In this document: positions 11,436-26,854 of the stretch, one piece after another
Layout: every line of letters starts with the position of its first letter
How positions within the stretch are numbered: position 1 is the first letter of the stretch
Assembly (NCBI GenBank): GCA_021792975.1
Contig: JAJYTR010000007.1
Location: 1 to 64,000 of the forward strand
Source: Pseudomonadota bacterium
GTDB lineage: Bacteria > Pseudomonadota > Gammaproteobacteria > Xanthomonadales > Rhodanobacteraceae
Direction: 5' to 3'
Length of the DNA stretch: 64,000 nucleotides
Translations under genes and position numbers: made by a program
Notes under the pieces: generated by a model
Database searches by the model: none
Seen by the model: only the letters and a program-made list of their open reading frames with translations
Told to the model about the DNA's origin: nothing

Positions 11436-12562
11436 TGGTCGCGCTGGCACGCAAGACGCTGGTCTACGAATGGCGGCGCTACCTGCCGGCGACACTGGCG
11501 GTGGCGTTCTCGGGCATGCTGCTGCTGGTGCAACTGGCGCTGGTGTTCGGCATCTTCGACAGCGCGGCGGTGTACATCAACGCCTCGCGCGCGCAGATCT
11601 GGGCGGGCTACCCGGGCACGCAGAGCATCGATCTGGGCCGCAGCATTCCGCGTGACGCCGAAATGCGCCTGCTGCTGGACCCGGCTGTGGCGCAGGTGGA
11701 GCCCTTCCAGTGGGTCAATGGAGACTGGCGCGGCATCCGCGCGCTGGGTTCGGTGTCGGTGTTCATCTCCGGCATCAATCCGGCGGCCGATGGGATGGCG
11801 TTCGCGCGGGCCATCCCGCCTGCGCTGCGGGTGCGGCTGGACGAGCCCGGCGCAATCATCGTCGACCGCGCCGACTTGCCCAAGCTGGGCATCGCGGTGG
11901 GGCAGAGCGGCATCCTCAACGGCCAGCGTGTATACCTGATCGGCACCACGCGCGGTCTGCGCGCACTGGGTGGGGTGAACATCGTCACTTCGCTGGCCAC
12001 CGCGCGCCAGCTCAACGTGGGCGGCGATCCCCGGCCGGCCTATTATCTGGCGCGGCTGCGCCATCCCGACCAGGCGCAGGCGGTGGCCGCGCGGCTGGAT
12101 CCGCACGGTGTCCACCGTCGCTACGCGGTATGGACCGCGGCCGAGCTGGCCGGGCGCACCGTGTACTACTGGCTGTTCCAGACCGGCGCCGGCCTGGGCG
12201 TGGTGTTCATGTCCTTCGTGGTGTTCCTGGTGGGCACCGTGATCACCAGCCAGACCCTGATGGGTGCGGTGGCCGGGTCGATCAGCGAATACGCCACCCT
12301 CAACGCACTGGGCGCCAGCCATCGCGCGCTGGGTCGCGTGGTGATGGAGCAGGCCGGCTGGGTGGGTGTGGCCGGTCTGGCCGGTGGCGGACTGCTCTCC
12401 TCGCTGGTGCTGGCGCTGGCCGCCAGCCAGGACGTGCCGGTGTCGATCAGCGTCCCCGGCATCGTCGCCTGCGCGCTGCTGGTGCTGGCGATCACCCTGC
12501 TCTCGGGGCTGCTGGCGGTGCGCACGCTGCGCGACGCCGACCCGGCGCGGCTGTTGCGGTGA
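11435..12562 (+). CDS. ABC transporter permease (DevC/MacB-FtsX-like)
   Basis: KTLVYEWRRYLPATLAVAFSGMLLLVQLALVFGIFD; FtsX-like C-terminal TM region; ATGA overlap with the outer-membrane factor gene. Confidence 0.85.
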   Translation: MVALARKTLVYEWRRYLPATLAVAFSGMLLLVQLALVFGIFDSAAVYINASRAQIWAGYPGTQSIDLGRSIPRDAEMRLLLDPAVAQVEPFQWVNGDWRGIRALGSVSVFISGINPAADGMAFARAIPPALRVRLDEPGAIIVDRADLPKLGIAVGQSGILNGQRVYLIGTTRGLRALGGVNIVTSLATARQLNVGGDPRPAYYLARLRHPDQAQAVAARLDPHGVHRRYAVWTAAELAGRTVYYWLFQTGAGLGVVFMSFVVFLVGTVITSQTLMGAVAGSISEYATLNALGASHRALGRVVMEQAGWVGVAGLAGGGLLSSLVLALAASQDVPVSISVPGIVACALLVLAITLLSGLLAVRTLRDADPARLLR

Positions 12563-12572
12563 GGCGCGCGCG

Positions 12573-13294
<722 letters not shown>

Positions 13295-13298
<4 letters not shown>

Positions 13299-14188
13299 GA
13301 CCGCTCCATCTGCTGCTGATCCTGGGTTGCGCCTTGGCGCTCGCCGGTTGCGGTGCGGCGCGCAGCGGCGATCCGGCGCCGGCCTCGCCATGGGTGGCGG
13401 CGGCGCGGGGCCAGGTCCAGGTCGAGGGCGGGCTGCTGCAGGTGCGCGCCGGCGTGCCGGCCCAGGTGCAGGCGGTGCCGGTGCGCGACGGCGAGGCGGT
13501 CAAGGCCGGCCAGCTGCTGGTCCGGCTGGACGACGGTGCGGCACGCATCGCCGTTCGGCTGGCTGTGGCGCAACTGGCCCAGGCGCGCGCGCAGCGCGAT
13601 GAGCTGGCCGCAGGCGAGGCGGCCGTACGGCAGCGCGCGCAGCGGCTGGCTGCAGCCGCGGCCGCCGACGCTGCGCCGGGGCAGGAGCTCAGTGAAGCCG
13701 ACGCCGCATGGGCCCGGCTGCAGGCGCGCATCAAGGCGGCCGGCGCGGCCGTGCAGGTGGCGCAGGCGCATGTGGACGCTGCGCGCTACCGGCTCTCGCT
13801 GTACGCGGTGCGCGCACCGGTGGCCGGGCACGTCGTGCAGCGCCAGGTGCAGGTGGGCGCGCGTGTTTCACCGCAGGATCCGCTGCCGCTGCTGGAGCTG
13901 CTGCCCGAGCGGCCGCTGATCGTGCGCGCCGAGCTGAACGAAGCCTATGCCGGCAAAGTCCATCCGGGAATGCGCGCCGAAGTCGTGCTGGATACCGGCG
14001 GCGGTCCCCGCTATCCCGCGCACGTGGTGCGGCTGGGGCTGGTGTACGGGACGCCGGCGCTGGGGCCTGCACACGATCAGCCGGACGATGCGCGCGATCT
14101 GCCCTGCGTGCTGCAGCTGGACGCCCCCGGTCTGCGGGTGGGCCAGCGTGTGCTGGTTCACTTCCTGCCGCTGCGGCCGGGCTCCTGA
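13295..14188 (+). CDS. Periplasmic adaptor (HlyD/DevB-like membrane-fusion lipoprotein)
   Basis: Lipobox LALAGC; biotinyl-lipoyl-like VQAVPVRDGEAVKAGQLLVRLDD; coiled coil; YRLSLYAVRAPVAGHV. Overlaps the ATPase gene. Confidence 0.85.
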
Positions 14189-14299
14189 ACCCGTGTTCAG
14201 GCAACTTTTGCCGCACAATCGTGGTCCCAGTACTCCCTTCGCGTCCGTATGTGCCGCGGCCATCGCGGCGGATCTCCCTGTTCCGGATAGGTTTCGTCC

Positions 14300-14992
14300 A
14301 TGACTGCGTGGACCATCGTGTGTGATTTCGACGGCACCGTCAGCATCGGGGATGTCACCGACGTGCTGCTGGAGCGCTTCGGTGCGCCGGGCTGGGAAGA
14401 GCTGGAAACCGCCTGGCAGATGGGCGAGATCGGCTCGCGTGCCTGTCTGGCCGGTCAGGTGGCCCTGCTCGATGCCAGCCCGGCGCAGCTCGACGCGGCC
14501 ATCGACTCGATCGCCCTCGATCCGGCGTTTCCCGCGTTCGTCGCCGATGCGCGCGCCGCCGGCGTGTCCCTGACCGTGGTCAGCGATGGGCTGGATCGTG
14601 CCATCCGCACCCTGTTGCAGCGCTACGGTCTGGGCGACCTGCCGGTCGTGGCCAATCACCTGGAGCGGTCCGGTCCGCGCAGTTGGCGTCTGGAGTTTCC
14701 GCATTCCAACCCGGCCTGCCGCGCCGCCAGCGGCACCTGCAAGTGCGAGCGCGCCGAGGGCTTGCGCCGGCAGGCGCCGCGCGTGCTGCTGATCGGCGAC
14801 GGCAGCTCCGATTTCTGTGTCGCCGGTTCGGCCGATTTCGTGTTTGCCAAGCACCGCCTGGTCGCGCACTGTCGCGAGCACGGCTATGCGCATCTGCCCA
14901 TGCACGGTTTCGCCGACGCGCGCGCGGCGCTGCCGCGCCTGCTGGCGGGCGAGCTGCTGGCGCAGTCCCACCGTTTCCACCAAGGTACCTGA
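14300..14992 (+). CDS. HAD-IB phosphatase, MtnX-like
   Basis: IVCDFDGTVSIGDVTD, VVSDGLD, LLIGDGSSDFCVA. Confidence 0.82.
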   Translation: MTAWTIVCDFDGTVSIGDVTDVLLERFGAPGWEELETAWQMGEIGSRACLAGQVALLDASPAQLDAAIDSIALDPAFPAFVADARAAGVSLTVVSDGLDRAIRTLLQRYGLGDLPVVANHLERSGPRSWRLEFPHSNPACRAASGTCKCERAEGLRRQAPRVLLIGDGSSDFCVAGSADFVFAKHRLVAHCREHGYAHLPMHGFADARAALPRLLAGELLAQSHRFHQGT

Positions 14993-14995
14993 TCC

Positions 14996-16420
14996 ATGCC
15001 GCACGCCGACCCCCACCACGTCGTCGCTTTCGCCGGCGCGCCCACGCGCGGCGAGGCCGAACTGCTGGCCGACGAGGCCCGCTACTGCTCGTTCGGCGAC
15101 ACCGTGCACTACACCGATCCGCCGAAGATCTTCGCCCGCTGCGAAGGCAGCTACATGTACGACCGCGCCGGGGTGCCCTACCTGGACCTGCAGATGTGGT
15201 ATTCGGCGTGCAACTTCGGCTATGCCAACCCGCGCCTCAACGAGGCGCTGAAGCGCCAGATCGACACCCTGCCGCAGGTGGCCAGCCAGTACCTGCACGC
15301 AGAGAAGATTGAACTGGCCAAGATCATCGCCCGGGATGCCGAGCGCAAGTTCGGCCTGCCCGGGCGCGTGCACTTCAACGTCGGCGGCGCGCAGGCGGTC
15401 GAGGACTCGCTGAAGCTGGTGCGCAACTTCAAGGGCGGCAAGAGCCTGATGATGGCCTACGAGGGCGGCTATCACGGCCGCACGCTGGGCGCCTCGGCGA
15501 TCACCTCCAGCTACCGCTACCGCCGTCGCTACGGCCATTTCGGCGACCGCGCGATGTTCCTGCCGTTCCCCTACCACTTCCGCGGGCCCAGGGGCATGAG
15601 CAAGGAGGAATACGGCGAGCAGCTGGTGCGCGAGTTCGCGCGCCTGTTCGAGACCGAGTACTACGGCGTGTGGGATCCCAAGGCGGGCGAGTGCGAGTAC
15701 GCCGCGCTGTACGTCGAGCCGCTGCAGGGCACCGGCGGCTACGTGGTGCCGCCGAAGAACTACTTCGCCGGCATCAAGAACGTGCTGGACCAGCACGGTG
15801 TGCTGATGGTGGTCGACGAGATCCAGATGGGTTTTTACCGCACCGGCAAGCTGTGGGGCATCGAGCACTTCGGCGTCAGTCCCGACGTGATCGTGTTCGG
15901 CAAGGCGCTGACCAATGGCCTGAATCCGCTGTCCGGCCTGTGGGCGCGCGAGGAACTGATCAACCCCGGGCGGTTCCCGCCAGGCTCCACGCATTCGACC
16001 TTCAACGCCAACCCGCTGGGTACCGCGGTGGGTCTGGAGACCATGCGCATGCTGGGCGAGACCGACTACGAGGCGATGGTCACGGCCAAAGGCGCACACT
16101 TTCTCGAAGGCCTGCGCGACCTGCAGAAGCGCCATCCGGAGATCGGCGACGTCGACGGCCTGGGTCTCGCCCTGCGCGCGGAGATCTGCGAGGCCGACGG
16201 CTTCACGCCCAGCAAGAAGCTGGTCGACCGCATGGTCGATATCGGCCTGGCCGGCGGGCTCGAGCACAAGGGCAGCAGGATCGGCCTGGTGCTGGACGTC
16301 GGCGGTTACTACAAGAACGTGATCACCTTCGCGCCGTCGCTGCACATCAGCCGCGAGGAGATCGATCTGGGCATCGCCCTGCTGGACCAGCTGATCACGC
16401 GCGCCAAGCGGCTGCCGTGA
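14996..16420 (+). CDS. Class III PLP-dependent aminotransferase
   Basis: [48 protein letters not shown] (PLP lysine). Confidence 0.88.
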   Translation: MPHADPHHVVAFAGAPTRGEAELLADEARYCSFGDTVHYTDPPKIFARCEGSYMYDRAGVPYLDLQMWYSACNFGYANPRLNEALKRQIDTLPQVASQYLHAEKIELAKIIARDAERKFGLPGRVHFNVGGAQAVEDSLKLVRNFKGGKSLMMAYEGGYHGRTLGASAITSSYRYRRRYGHFGDRAMFLPFPYHFRGPRGMSKEEYGEQLVREFARLFETEYYGVWDPKAGECEYAALYVEPLQGTGGYVVPPKNYFAGIKNVLDQHGVLMVVDEIQMGFYRTGKLWGIEHFGVSPDVIVFGKALTNGLNPLSGLWAREELINPGRFPPGSTHSTFNANPLGTAVGLETMRMLGETDYEAMVTAKGAHFLEGLRDLQKRHPEIGDVDGLGLALRAEICEADGFTPSKKLVDRMVDIGLAGGLEHKGSRIGLVLDVGGYYKNVITFAPSLHISREEIDLGIALLDQLITRAKRLP

Positions 16421-16466
16421 GCGGCCGCGCCGCCGGCGGCGCGCCGGTGCGGCCTACAATCGGCGC

Positions 16467-16829
16467 ATGGACATCTTCAAGGTCTTCACCATCGAGGTCG
16501 CGCACCGGCTGACCGCGGTTCCGCCGGACCACAAGTGCGCGCGTCTGCACGGCCACTCGATCCGCATCGAGGTGCACGTCAGCGGCGAGCCGGACCCGCG
16601 ATCGGGATGGGTCTGCGACTTCGCGGAGATCAAGCGCGCGTTCCAGCCGCTGTACGCGCAGTTGGACCACAACTACCTCAACGACCTGCCCGGACTGGAC
16701 AACCCCACCAGCGAGAATCTTGCGCGCTGGATCTGGCAGCGCCTGCAGCCGGTGCTGCCCGGCCTCAGCGGTCTGGTCGTGCACGAGACCTGCACGGCCG
16801 GGGTGCGCTATCGCGGCGAGCCCGGCTGA
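16467..16829 (+). CDS. queD: 6-carboxy-5,6,7,8-tetrahydropterin synthase / 6-PTPS family
   Basis: [27 protein letters not shown] zinc-binding His pattern; [21 protein letters not shown]. Confidence 0.88.
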   Translation: MDIFKVFTIEVAHRLTAVPPDHKCARLHGHSIRIEVHVSGEPDPRSGWVCDFAEIKRAFQPLYAQLDHNYLNDLPGLDNPTSENLARWIWQRLQPVLPGLSGLVVHETCTAGVRYRGEPG

Positions 16830-17006
16830 GGGGCGCTGAACATGTTGTGGCGCAACATGGGCGAGTCAAACCGCATCAGGTCCAGGAATCCACTTTCCCG
16901 GCGGATTTGAAATGCAATCTGAACCACGGGCAGAACGGGAATGTTGCATTGCACAAAAAACGGTGCTACGGTAGCTCCACGCTCAAACCAGCCCGAGGAG
17001 GCTGCC

Positions 17007-17378
17007 ATGAACAACACCGCATTCGACACCACCGTCTGGACCGATGCCATCACCACCGCCGGCCGCGACCTGCAGGCCGCCGCGCTGAAGGCGCAGGCCA
17101 CCACCTTCGACACCCTGGGCGCCCTGCTGGCGCAGCACTTCGAAACGCTGGGCAAGGAAACCGAGTCCGCCCTGGCGTTCGGCCGCGAGGCGCTGGCCGC
17201 GCGCGATGTGGAATCCTTCGGCGCGCTGGTCGGCAAAGGCATCGACGTGGCGCGCAGCCAGGCCGAGACCGCCCTGGACCACAGCCGCAAGGTGGCGGCA
17301 ACACTGAACCGGCATTTCGAAACCATGCAGGGCCTTGCCGCGAAGCAGGCCGCGCAGGTCAAGCCCATCAAGGGCTGA
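17007..17378 (+). CDS. Phasin family protein
   Basis: Short amphipathic Ala-rich helix protein (MNNTAFDTTVWTDAITTAGRDLQAAALKAQATTFDTLGALLAQHFETLGKETESAL...) with a phasin-like pattern. Confidence 0.7.
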   Translation: MNNTAFDTTVWTDAITTAGRDLQAAALKAQATTFDTLGALLAQHFETLGKETESALAFGREALAARDVESFGALVGKGIDVARSQAETALDHSRKVAATLNRHFETMQGLAAKQAAQVKPIKG

Positions 17379-17427
17379 TGACCGCAGCGATGCCGCGGGG
17401 GCTCCCTCCCTCGGCTTCCGCGGCGCC

Positions 17428-17456
17428 ACGGGCCGGCTTGACCGGCCCGTTTTTTT
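17428..17456 (+). terminator. Rho-independent terminator downstream of the phasin gene
   Basis: Perfect 9-bp stem ACGGGCCGG-CTTGA-CCGGCCCGT followed by a T7 run. Confidence 0.92.
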
Positions 17457-17571
17457 GCCCGCGCCTCGCCGGGATCCGAGCAGCACGCCCGGCATGAGAC
17501 AGCCATTGCCGTGCGCGCGACGCGGCTGCTATTCTTTTACGGCTTTGAGGCAGGCGGCCGGCGAACTCGCG

Positions 17572-19152
<1,581 letters not shown>

Positions 19153-19201
19153 GCGTTCGCGATTTCTTCGAATACCGCATCGAGGCCGTAGGAAGCTCCT
19201 G

Positions 19202-19672
19202 ATGGACATCAACCTGACCCTGCTGATCCAGAGCCTGGCGTTCTTCGCGGTCGTCCTGCTGATGATGAAATACGCCTGGCCGCTGTTCATGGCAGCCATC
19301 GAGGAACGCCAGAAGCGCATCGCCGAGGGCCTGGCCGCGGCCGAGCGCGCGCGCGCCGAGCTGCGCGATGCCGACGCGCGCGTGGCCGAGGAGATCAAGG
19401 CCGCGCGCCAGCAGGCGGCCGAGATCATCGACCGCGCCCAGCACCAGGCCAACCTGCTGCTGGACAAGGCGCGCGAGGATGCGCAGGCCGAGATGCAGCG
19501 CCAGCGGGCCGCCGCCGAGACCGAGATCGCCGCGGCCACGGCACGTGCGCGCGAGGAGCTCAGCGCACGCGTCGGTGAACTGGTGCTGGCCGGTGCCAGC
19601 AGGATCCTGCAGCGCGAGGTGGACGCCAGCACCCACCGCCGGTTGCTGGACGAACTGGCGTCCGAGATCTGA
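19202..19672 (+). CDS. atpF: F1Fo ATP synthase subunit b
   Basis: [50 protein letters not shown]. Confidence 0.96.
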   Translation: MDINLTLLIQSLAFFAVVLLMMKYAWPLFMAAIEERQKRIAEGLAAAERARAELRDADARVAEEIKAARQQAAEIIDRAQHQANLLLDKAREDAQAEMQRQRAAAETEIAAATARAREELSARVGELVLAGASRILQREVDASTHRRLLDELASEI

Positions 19673-19674
19673 CC

Positions 19675-20214
19675 ATGGCGCAGGCGCTGACTCTCGCCCG
19701 GCCCTACGCGCGCGCCGCCTTCGGCGCGGCGCGCGCTGAGCAGCAGACGGCCTCGTGGGCGGCCTGCCTGGCGTTCGCGGCGCAGGTCGCACTCGACCCG
19801 CAGATCGTCGCACTGCATGGCGATCCGCGCGTCACGCCGGGCCAGATGCAGGCCCTGCATCTGCCGCCGGATGCCGCCAGCGGCGGTGCGTTCGCGCGTT
19901 TTCTTGAAGTGCTGGCCGTGGCCGGGCGGCTGCGCCTGCTGCCGTACATCCGCGACGAGTTCGACGCGCTGCTGCGCGAATCCGAGTCGACGCTCGAGGT
20001 CAACGTGACCAGCGCGCAGGCACTGGACGAGGCCGCGCAGGCGCGTCTGGGTGAGGCGCTGGCGCGCCGCTACGGGCGCCGCATCCAGCTCAGCCTGCGC
20101 CAGGACCCGGCGCTGCTCGCCGGCGTCGTGCTCGAGGTCGCCGGCGAGGTGATCGACGGTTCCGTACGCGGCCGACTGCAGCGCCTGGCCGGCGCGCTGA
20201 CGCACGGGGACTGA
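19675..20214 (+). CDS. atpH: F1Fo ATP synthase subunit delta
   Basis: [18 protein letters not shown]-terminal [28 protein letters not shown]. Confidence 0.95.
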   Translation: MAQALTLARPYARAAFGAARAEQQTASWAACLAFAAQVALDPQIVALHGDPRVTPGQMQALHLPPDAASGGAFARFLEVLAVAGRLRLLPYIRDEFDALLRESESTLEVNVTSAQALDEAAQARLGEALARRYGRRIQLSLRQDPALLAGVVLEVAGEVIDGSVRGRLQRLAGALTHGD

Positions 20215-20288
20215 CGGCAGCGCGGCCCGCGCATACACACCACATTCGCGACCGCCCCGCCCGCGCGGGGCTCCACGGGAAGAAGTCC

Positions 20289-21839
20289 ATGTCCAGTACC
20301 ACGCTCAATCCTTCCGAAATCAGCGAACTGATCAGGCACCGCATCGAGCAGTTCAAGCTCGGTGCCGAGGCGCGCAACGAAGGCACGCTGATCAGCGTGT
20401 CCGACGGCATCGTGCGCATCCATGGTCTGGCCGAGGCGATGCAGGGCGAGATGATCGAACTGCCCGGCGACACCTACGCGCTGGCGCTCAACCTCGAGCG
20501 AGACTCGGTGGGCGCCGTGGTGCTGGGCGACTACGAGCACCTGCGCGAGGGCGACCGCGTCAAGACCACCGGCCGCATCCTCGAAGTGCCGGTGGGCGAG
20601 GCGCTGCTGGGCCGCGTGGTCAACGCGCTGGGCCAGCCCATCGACGGCCGCGGCGCGATCGCCGCCGCCGGCACCGGACCGATCGAGAAAGTCGCCCCCG
20701 GCGTGATCTGGCGCAAGTCGGTGGAACAGCCGGTGCAGACCGGCTACAAGTCGATCGACGCCATGATCCCGATCGGCCGCGGCCAGCGCGAGCTGGTGAT
20801 CGGCGACCGCCAGACCGGCAAGACCGCGCTGTGCGTCGATGCCATCATCAACCAGAAGGGCTCCGGCGTTAAGTGCATCTACGTCGCCGTCGGCCAGAAG
20901 CAGAGCTCGATCGCGGCCGTGGTGCGCAGGCTCGAGGAATACGGTGCGCTGGAGCACACCATCATCGTCGCCGCCTCGGCGTCCGAGTCGGCCGCGATGC
21001 AGTACATCGCGCCCTACGCCGGCTGCACCATGGGCGAGTATTTCCGCGACCGTGGCCAGGACGCGCTGATCATCTACGACGATCTCACCAAGCAGGCCTG
21101 GGCCTACCGCCAGATCTCGCTGCTGCTGAGGCGCCCGCCGGGCCGCGAGGCGTATCCCGGTGACGTGTTCTACCTGCACTCGCGCCTGCTCGAGCGCGCC
21201 GCGCGTGTCAACGAGGAGTACGTCGAGAAGGCCACCGCGGGCCAGGTCAAGGGCAGGACCGGCTCACTGACCGCGCTGCCGATCATCGAGACGCAGGCCG
21301 GCGACGTGTCCGCATTCGTGCCGACCAACGTGATCTCGATCACCGACGGCCAGATCTTCCTCGAGACCGACCTGTTCAACGCCGGCATCCGTCCGGCGGT
21401 CAACGCCGGCATATCGGTCTCGCGCGTGGGCGGCGCGGCGCAGACCAGGATCATCAAGAAGCTGGGCGGCGGCGTGCGCCTGGCGCTGGCGCAGTACCGC
21501 GAGCTTGCGGCATTCGCGCAGTTCGCCTCCGATCTGGATGCGGCCACGCGCGCGCAGCTCGAGCGTGGCCAGCGTGTCACCGAGCTGATGAAGCAGAAGC
21601 AGTACAGCCCGCTGTCGGTGGCGGACATGGCGGTGTCGCTGTACGCCGCCAACGAGGGCCATCTCGACGATCTGAAGGTGATCGAGGTACTGCCCTTCGA
21701 GCACGCGCTGCACCAGTTCATGCGCCAGAACCACGGCGCGCTGATGCAGTCGATCGACGCCAGCGGCGACTGGAACCAGGACATCGAGGGCACCTTCAGG
21801 CAGGCGCTCGCCGAGTTCAAGAAGACCGGCAGCTGGTAA
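20289..21839 (+). CDS. atpA: F1Fo ATP synthase subunit alpha
   Basis: [19 protein letters not shown]; full-length alpha subunit. Confidence 0.98.
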   Translation: MSSTTLNPSEISELIRHRIEQFKLGAEARNEGTLISVSDGIVRIHGLAEAMQGEMIELPGDTYALALNLERDSVGAVVLGDYEHLREGDRVKTTGRILEVPVGEALLGRVVNALGQPIDGRGAIAAAGTGPIEKVAPGVIWRKSVEQPVQTGYKSIDAMIPIGRGQRELVIGDRQTGKTALCVDAIINQKGSGVKCIYVAVGQKQSSIAAVVRRLEEYGALEHTIIVAASASESAAMQYIAPYAGCTMGEYFRDRGQDALIIYDDLTKQAWAYRQISLLLRRPPGREAYPGDVFYLHSRLLERAARVNEEYVEKATAGQVKGRTGSLTALPIIETQAGDVSAFVPTNVISITDGQIFLETDLFNAGIRPAVNAGISVSRVGGAAQTRIIKKLGGGVRLALAQYRELAAFAQFASDLDAATRAQLERGQRVTELMKQKQYSPLSVADMAVSLYAANEGHLDDLKVIEVLPFEHALHQFMRQNHGALMQSIDASGDWNQDIEGTFRQALAEFKKTGSW

Positions 21840-21860
21840 CCCGCCCCGAGGTTTGCAGAC

Positions 21861-24216
<2,356 letters not shown>

Positions 24217-24266
24217 GAGCCGGGACCCGGTTCGCGAGTCCCGCAACCGAGCGGAGTGAGAACACC

Positions 24267-24689
24267 ATGAGCACCATCCGTTGCGACATCGTCAGCGCCG
24301 AAGCCGAGATCTTCCACGGCGAAGCCACGCTCGTGGTGGCCTGCGGCGTCATGGGCGAGCTGGGCATTGCGCCGCGCCATGCGCCGCTGATCACCCGGCT
24401 GAAGCCGGGCCAGGTCGAGGTGGTGCAGCCCGATGGCCAGCGGCTCTCGTTCTACGTCTCCGGCGGCATCCTTGAGGTGCAGCCGCAAGTGGTGACGGTG
24501 CTGGCCGACACCGCGCTGCGCGCCGCCGACATCGACGAAGCCGCCGCCCTCAAGGCCAAGCGGGACGCGGAGGACGCGATCGCGCAACGGCAGGATGCCC
24601 TCGAATTGGCCGAGGCGCAGGCGCAACTGGCGCAGGCCATCGCGCAGTTGCAGGCGCTGGAGCGTCTGCGCAGGCAGCTCAAGCACTGA
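24267..24689 (+). CDS. atpC: F1Fo ATP synthase subunit epsilon
   Basis: [48 protein letters not shown]. Confidence 0.96.
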   Translation: MSTIRCDIVSAEAEIFHGEATLVVACGVMGELGIAPRHAPLITRLKPGQVEVVQPDGQRLSFYVSGGILEVQPQVVTVLADTALRAADIDEAAALKAKRDAEDAIAQRQDALELAEAQAQLAQAIAQLQALERLRRQLKH

Positions 24690-24812
24690 AAGCGGCGGGA
24701 TCCGCATCCGCGCGCGGACGGCGCCGGATGCCGGCGCGCCACACCGGTCGCGGGCCATCCGCGTTCGCCCTCCTCCACCCCTGCTGCCGTGGGAAGTGGG
24801 CCGGGCGGCGCG

Positions 24813-26777
24813 TCACTGCGCGCCGCCGCCGTCCCGTGCGTCCAGCCAGTGCAACTGCACGCCGGGCCCCGCGTACAGCACCTGTGCGCGCTGGTCGCGG
24901 CCGATGGCCCCGGCCAGCACCTGCAAATCGGCCAGCATGGAGGCGGGGCAGAGTCCGTTTCCCGAGGTGGCGAGGCTGCGTTCGGCAATCACCGTGCTGC
25001 CCTCGATGCGGTAGCGCGCCCGGTAGCTGCCGGCGGCGTTGCGGAAATCGACATCGGACGGAATGGCGATGAAATGGCTGCCGGACGGGAAATCGAGGCG
25101 CGTGTCGCTGCGGTGCACGCTGCCGTAGCAGGCGATTGGCAGCAGCCGGGTGGAGGCATCGCCGCCCGGCACGTTGATCCAGGTGCCCGAACCGGGAATG
25201 GCAATGGCCGCGGGACCCGGCAACCGGGCGAACTGCGGAACGCGGATCTGCGAGCGCACCGCGAAGGGTCTGGCGAAATCCAGCGGGTTGCCGAACCGCA
25301 GATCGCCCGTGCCCTGCAGTCCGCGCGCGGCCAGCAGCGACTGCACGAGGAACTTCTCCTGTCCGGCTCGCACGTTGAGATAGTAGGCGCGCATGCCGAT
25401 GTCGGCGGCGCCGACGCCGCTCTGGCTGGAATCGGCCACCAGAGTGCCGTCCGCGGCGATGCTGCTGTGGTCGTGGTCCAGATAGGCATTGGTGCGTGCA
25501 TCGAAACCGGGCGTGCGCAGCACGCGCGGCGTGGCCGGTACCGGCCTCACCAGGACCACCTGGTGGTCCAGGTCGCCGCTGGGCAGTTCGCCGAACGGCG
25601 CCTCGCCCACGGTGGAGTCGACGAACAGCTTCCACTCGGGCAGGTAGGTGATGATGTGGTTGAAGTGGTTGGCGGCCACACGCGGCGGGCGGTTGGGGCC
25701 GCCGGCATCGATCAGCGCGCCGACCGCATCGATCCCCTTGGCGGCCATCAGCGCCTCCAGCAATGTGGCGTGGTCCTTGCAGTCGCCGTAGCGGTTGGCG
25801 ATCACCGTGTCGGCATCGTGCGGCACGATGCCGCCGACGCCGAGATACACGGCCACGTAGCGGATGTGTCGGGTCACCCAGTCGTAGATCGCCACCGCCT
25901 GGGCCCGCTTGCCGGTGATGCCGCGGGTGATCGCGTCGGCGAGGGCGCGCACCTTCGACGTCACCGCAGCCTTGGCCCGGGCGCGCGCCCAGTAGGCATC
26001 GCCGATGGCGGCGTCGTCGGGGAAGGTGCTGACGGCCACGCGCGGGGAGAACACGTACGGATTGGGCGCGATGGCCTCGGGTGCCATCGGCGGCACGTCG
26101 TCCAGTGCGAATCCGATCCGTCTGCGGCCCTTGCCGGGCTGACCGTGAGGTGTCCACGGCCGCATGCCGTACGCCTCGACGTGCAGGTCCAGTCCCCGCG
26201 GGAAGTCGTAGCTGAGGCGCACCTTGCCCCAGGCGGCATAGCGCGAATAGCTCTCCATATCGCTGAACTGGCCGGGAAACAGCGGCGTGTGCGTGTCGAT
26301 GCGCACGCGGTAATGCAGCGTGGCGCCCACCGCAAGCTGCGGGAACACGATGATGCGCAGTTCGGTATCGGAGAACATGGGTGCGCCGACGCCGGCGTTG
26401 TCCAGCTTGGTGAAGATCTGGTTCCTGCCCACCTCGATGCGCTGCCCCTCCGGCGTCCGCACCCAGGCGGAAAGCACGGTGAGCGTCTGCCGCGAGACGC
26501 TGTAGGGCAGGTGCACGCTGCTCCATTCGGCGATGCCGGCGACGGAATCGATGCGCACCGTGCGGCTCACCGTTTCCGCACAGGCACCGTTGCGCTCGAT
26601 ACGGAAGGCGTCTGCCAGCAGCAGCGTGGTGCTGGCCGGTGTCACCTGGGCTGTGGCCGGAGCCGGAACTACCGCGGGTATCCCCGCCGCGGATGGAGAT
26701 GCGGCGGCGGCGCTTCGCGCCGGCAACGGCGATGCCAACAATGCCAGGAGGAGGCCGGTCGCGATGGCAGGACGCAT
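24813..26777 (-). CDS. DUF3857/transglutaminase-like exported protein
   Basis: Signal peptide; NRYGDCKDHATLLEALMAAKGI transglutaminase-like Cys; RYVAVYLGVGG; DUF3857-type N-terminus. Confidence 0.82.
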   Translation of the reverse strand: MRPAIATGLLLALLASPLPARSAAAASPSAAGIPAVVPAPATAQVTPASTTLLLADAFRIERNGACAETVSRTVRIDSVAGIAEWSSVHLPYSVSRQTLTVLSAWVRTPEGQRIEVGRNQIFTKLDNAGVGAPMFSDTELRIIVFPQLAVGATLHYRVRIDTHTPLFPGQFSDMESYSRYAAWGKVRLSYDFPRGLDLHVEAYGMRPWTPHGQPGKGRRRIGFALDDVPPMAPEAIAPNPYVFSPRVAVSTFPDDAAIGDAYWARARAKAAVTSKVRALADAITRGITGKRAQAVAIYDWVTRHIRYVAVYLGVGGIVPHDADTVIANRYGDCKDHATLLEALMAAKGIDAVGALIDAGGPNRPPRVAANHFNHIITYLPEWKLFVDSTVGEAPFGELPSGDLDHQVVLVRPVPATPRVLRTPGFDARTNAYLDHDHSSIAADGTLVADSSQSGVGAADIGMRAYYLNVRAGQEKFLVQSLLAARGLQGTGDLRFGNPLDFARPFAVRSQIRVPQFARLPGPAAIAIPGSGTWINVPGGDASTRLLPIACYGSVHRSDTRLDFPSGSHFIAIPSDVDFRNAAGSYRARYRIEGSTVIAERSLATSGNGLCPASMLADLQVLAGAIGRDQRAQVLYAGPGVQLHWLDARDGGGAQ

Positions 26778-26854
26778 GGGTTCACCATCCGTGCGGGCGT
26801 GGTCGGGTACGGGACGGCGCACGCGGATGCATGGTTGCGGCGTCGCGCCCGCCG

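Noticed and set aside
13868-16345. 825-aa minus-strand ORF opposite the phosphatase/aminotransferase genes
   Set aside because: Antisense shadow of well-supported plus-strand genes; His/Gln/Val-rich composition typical of reverse-frame artefacts at high GC.
24721-24737. GCGCCGG-ATG-CCGGCGC inverted repeat after atpC as an intrinsic terminator
   Set aside because: Stem is good but there is no T-tract on either side; such GC palindromes are common at this base composition.
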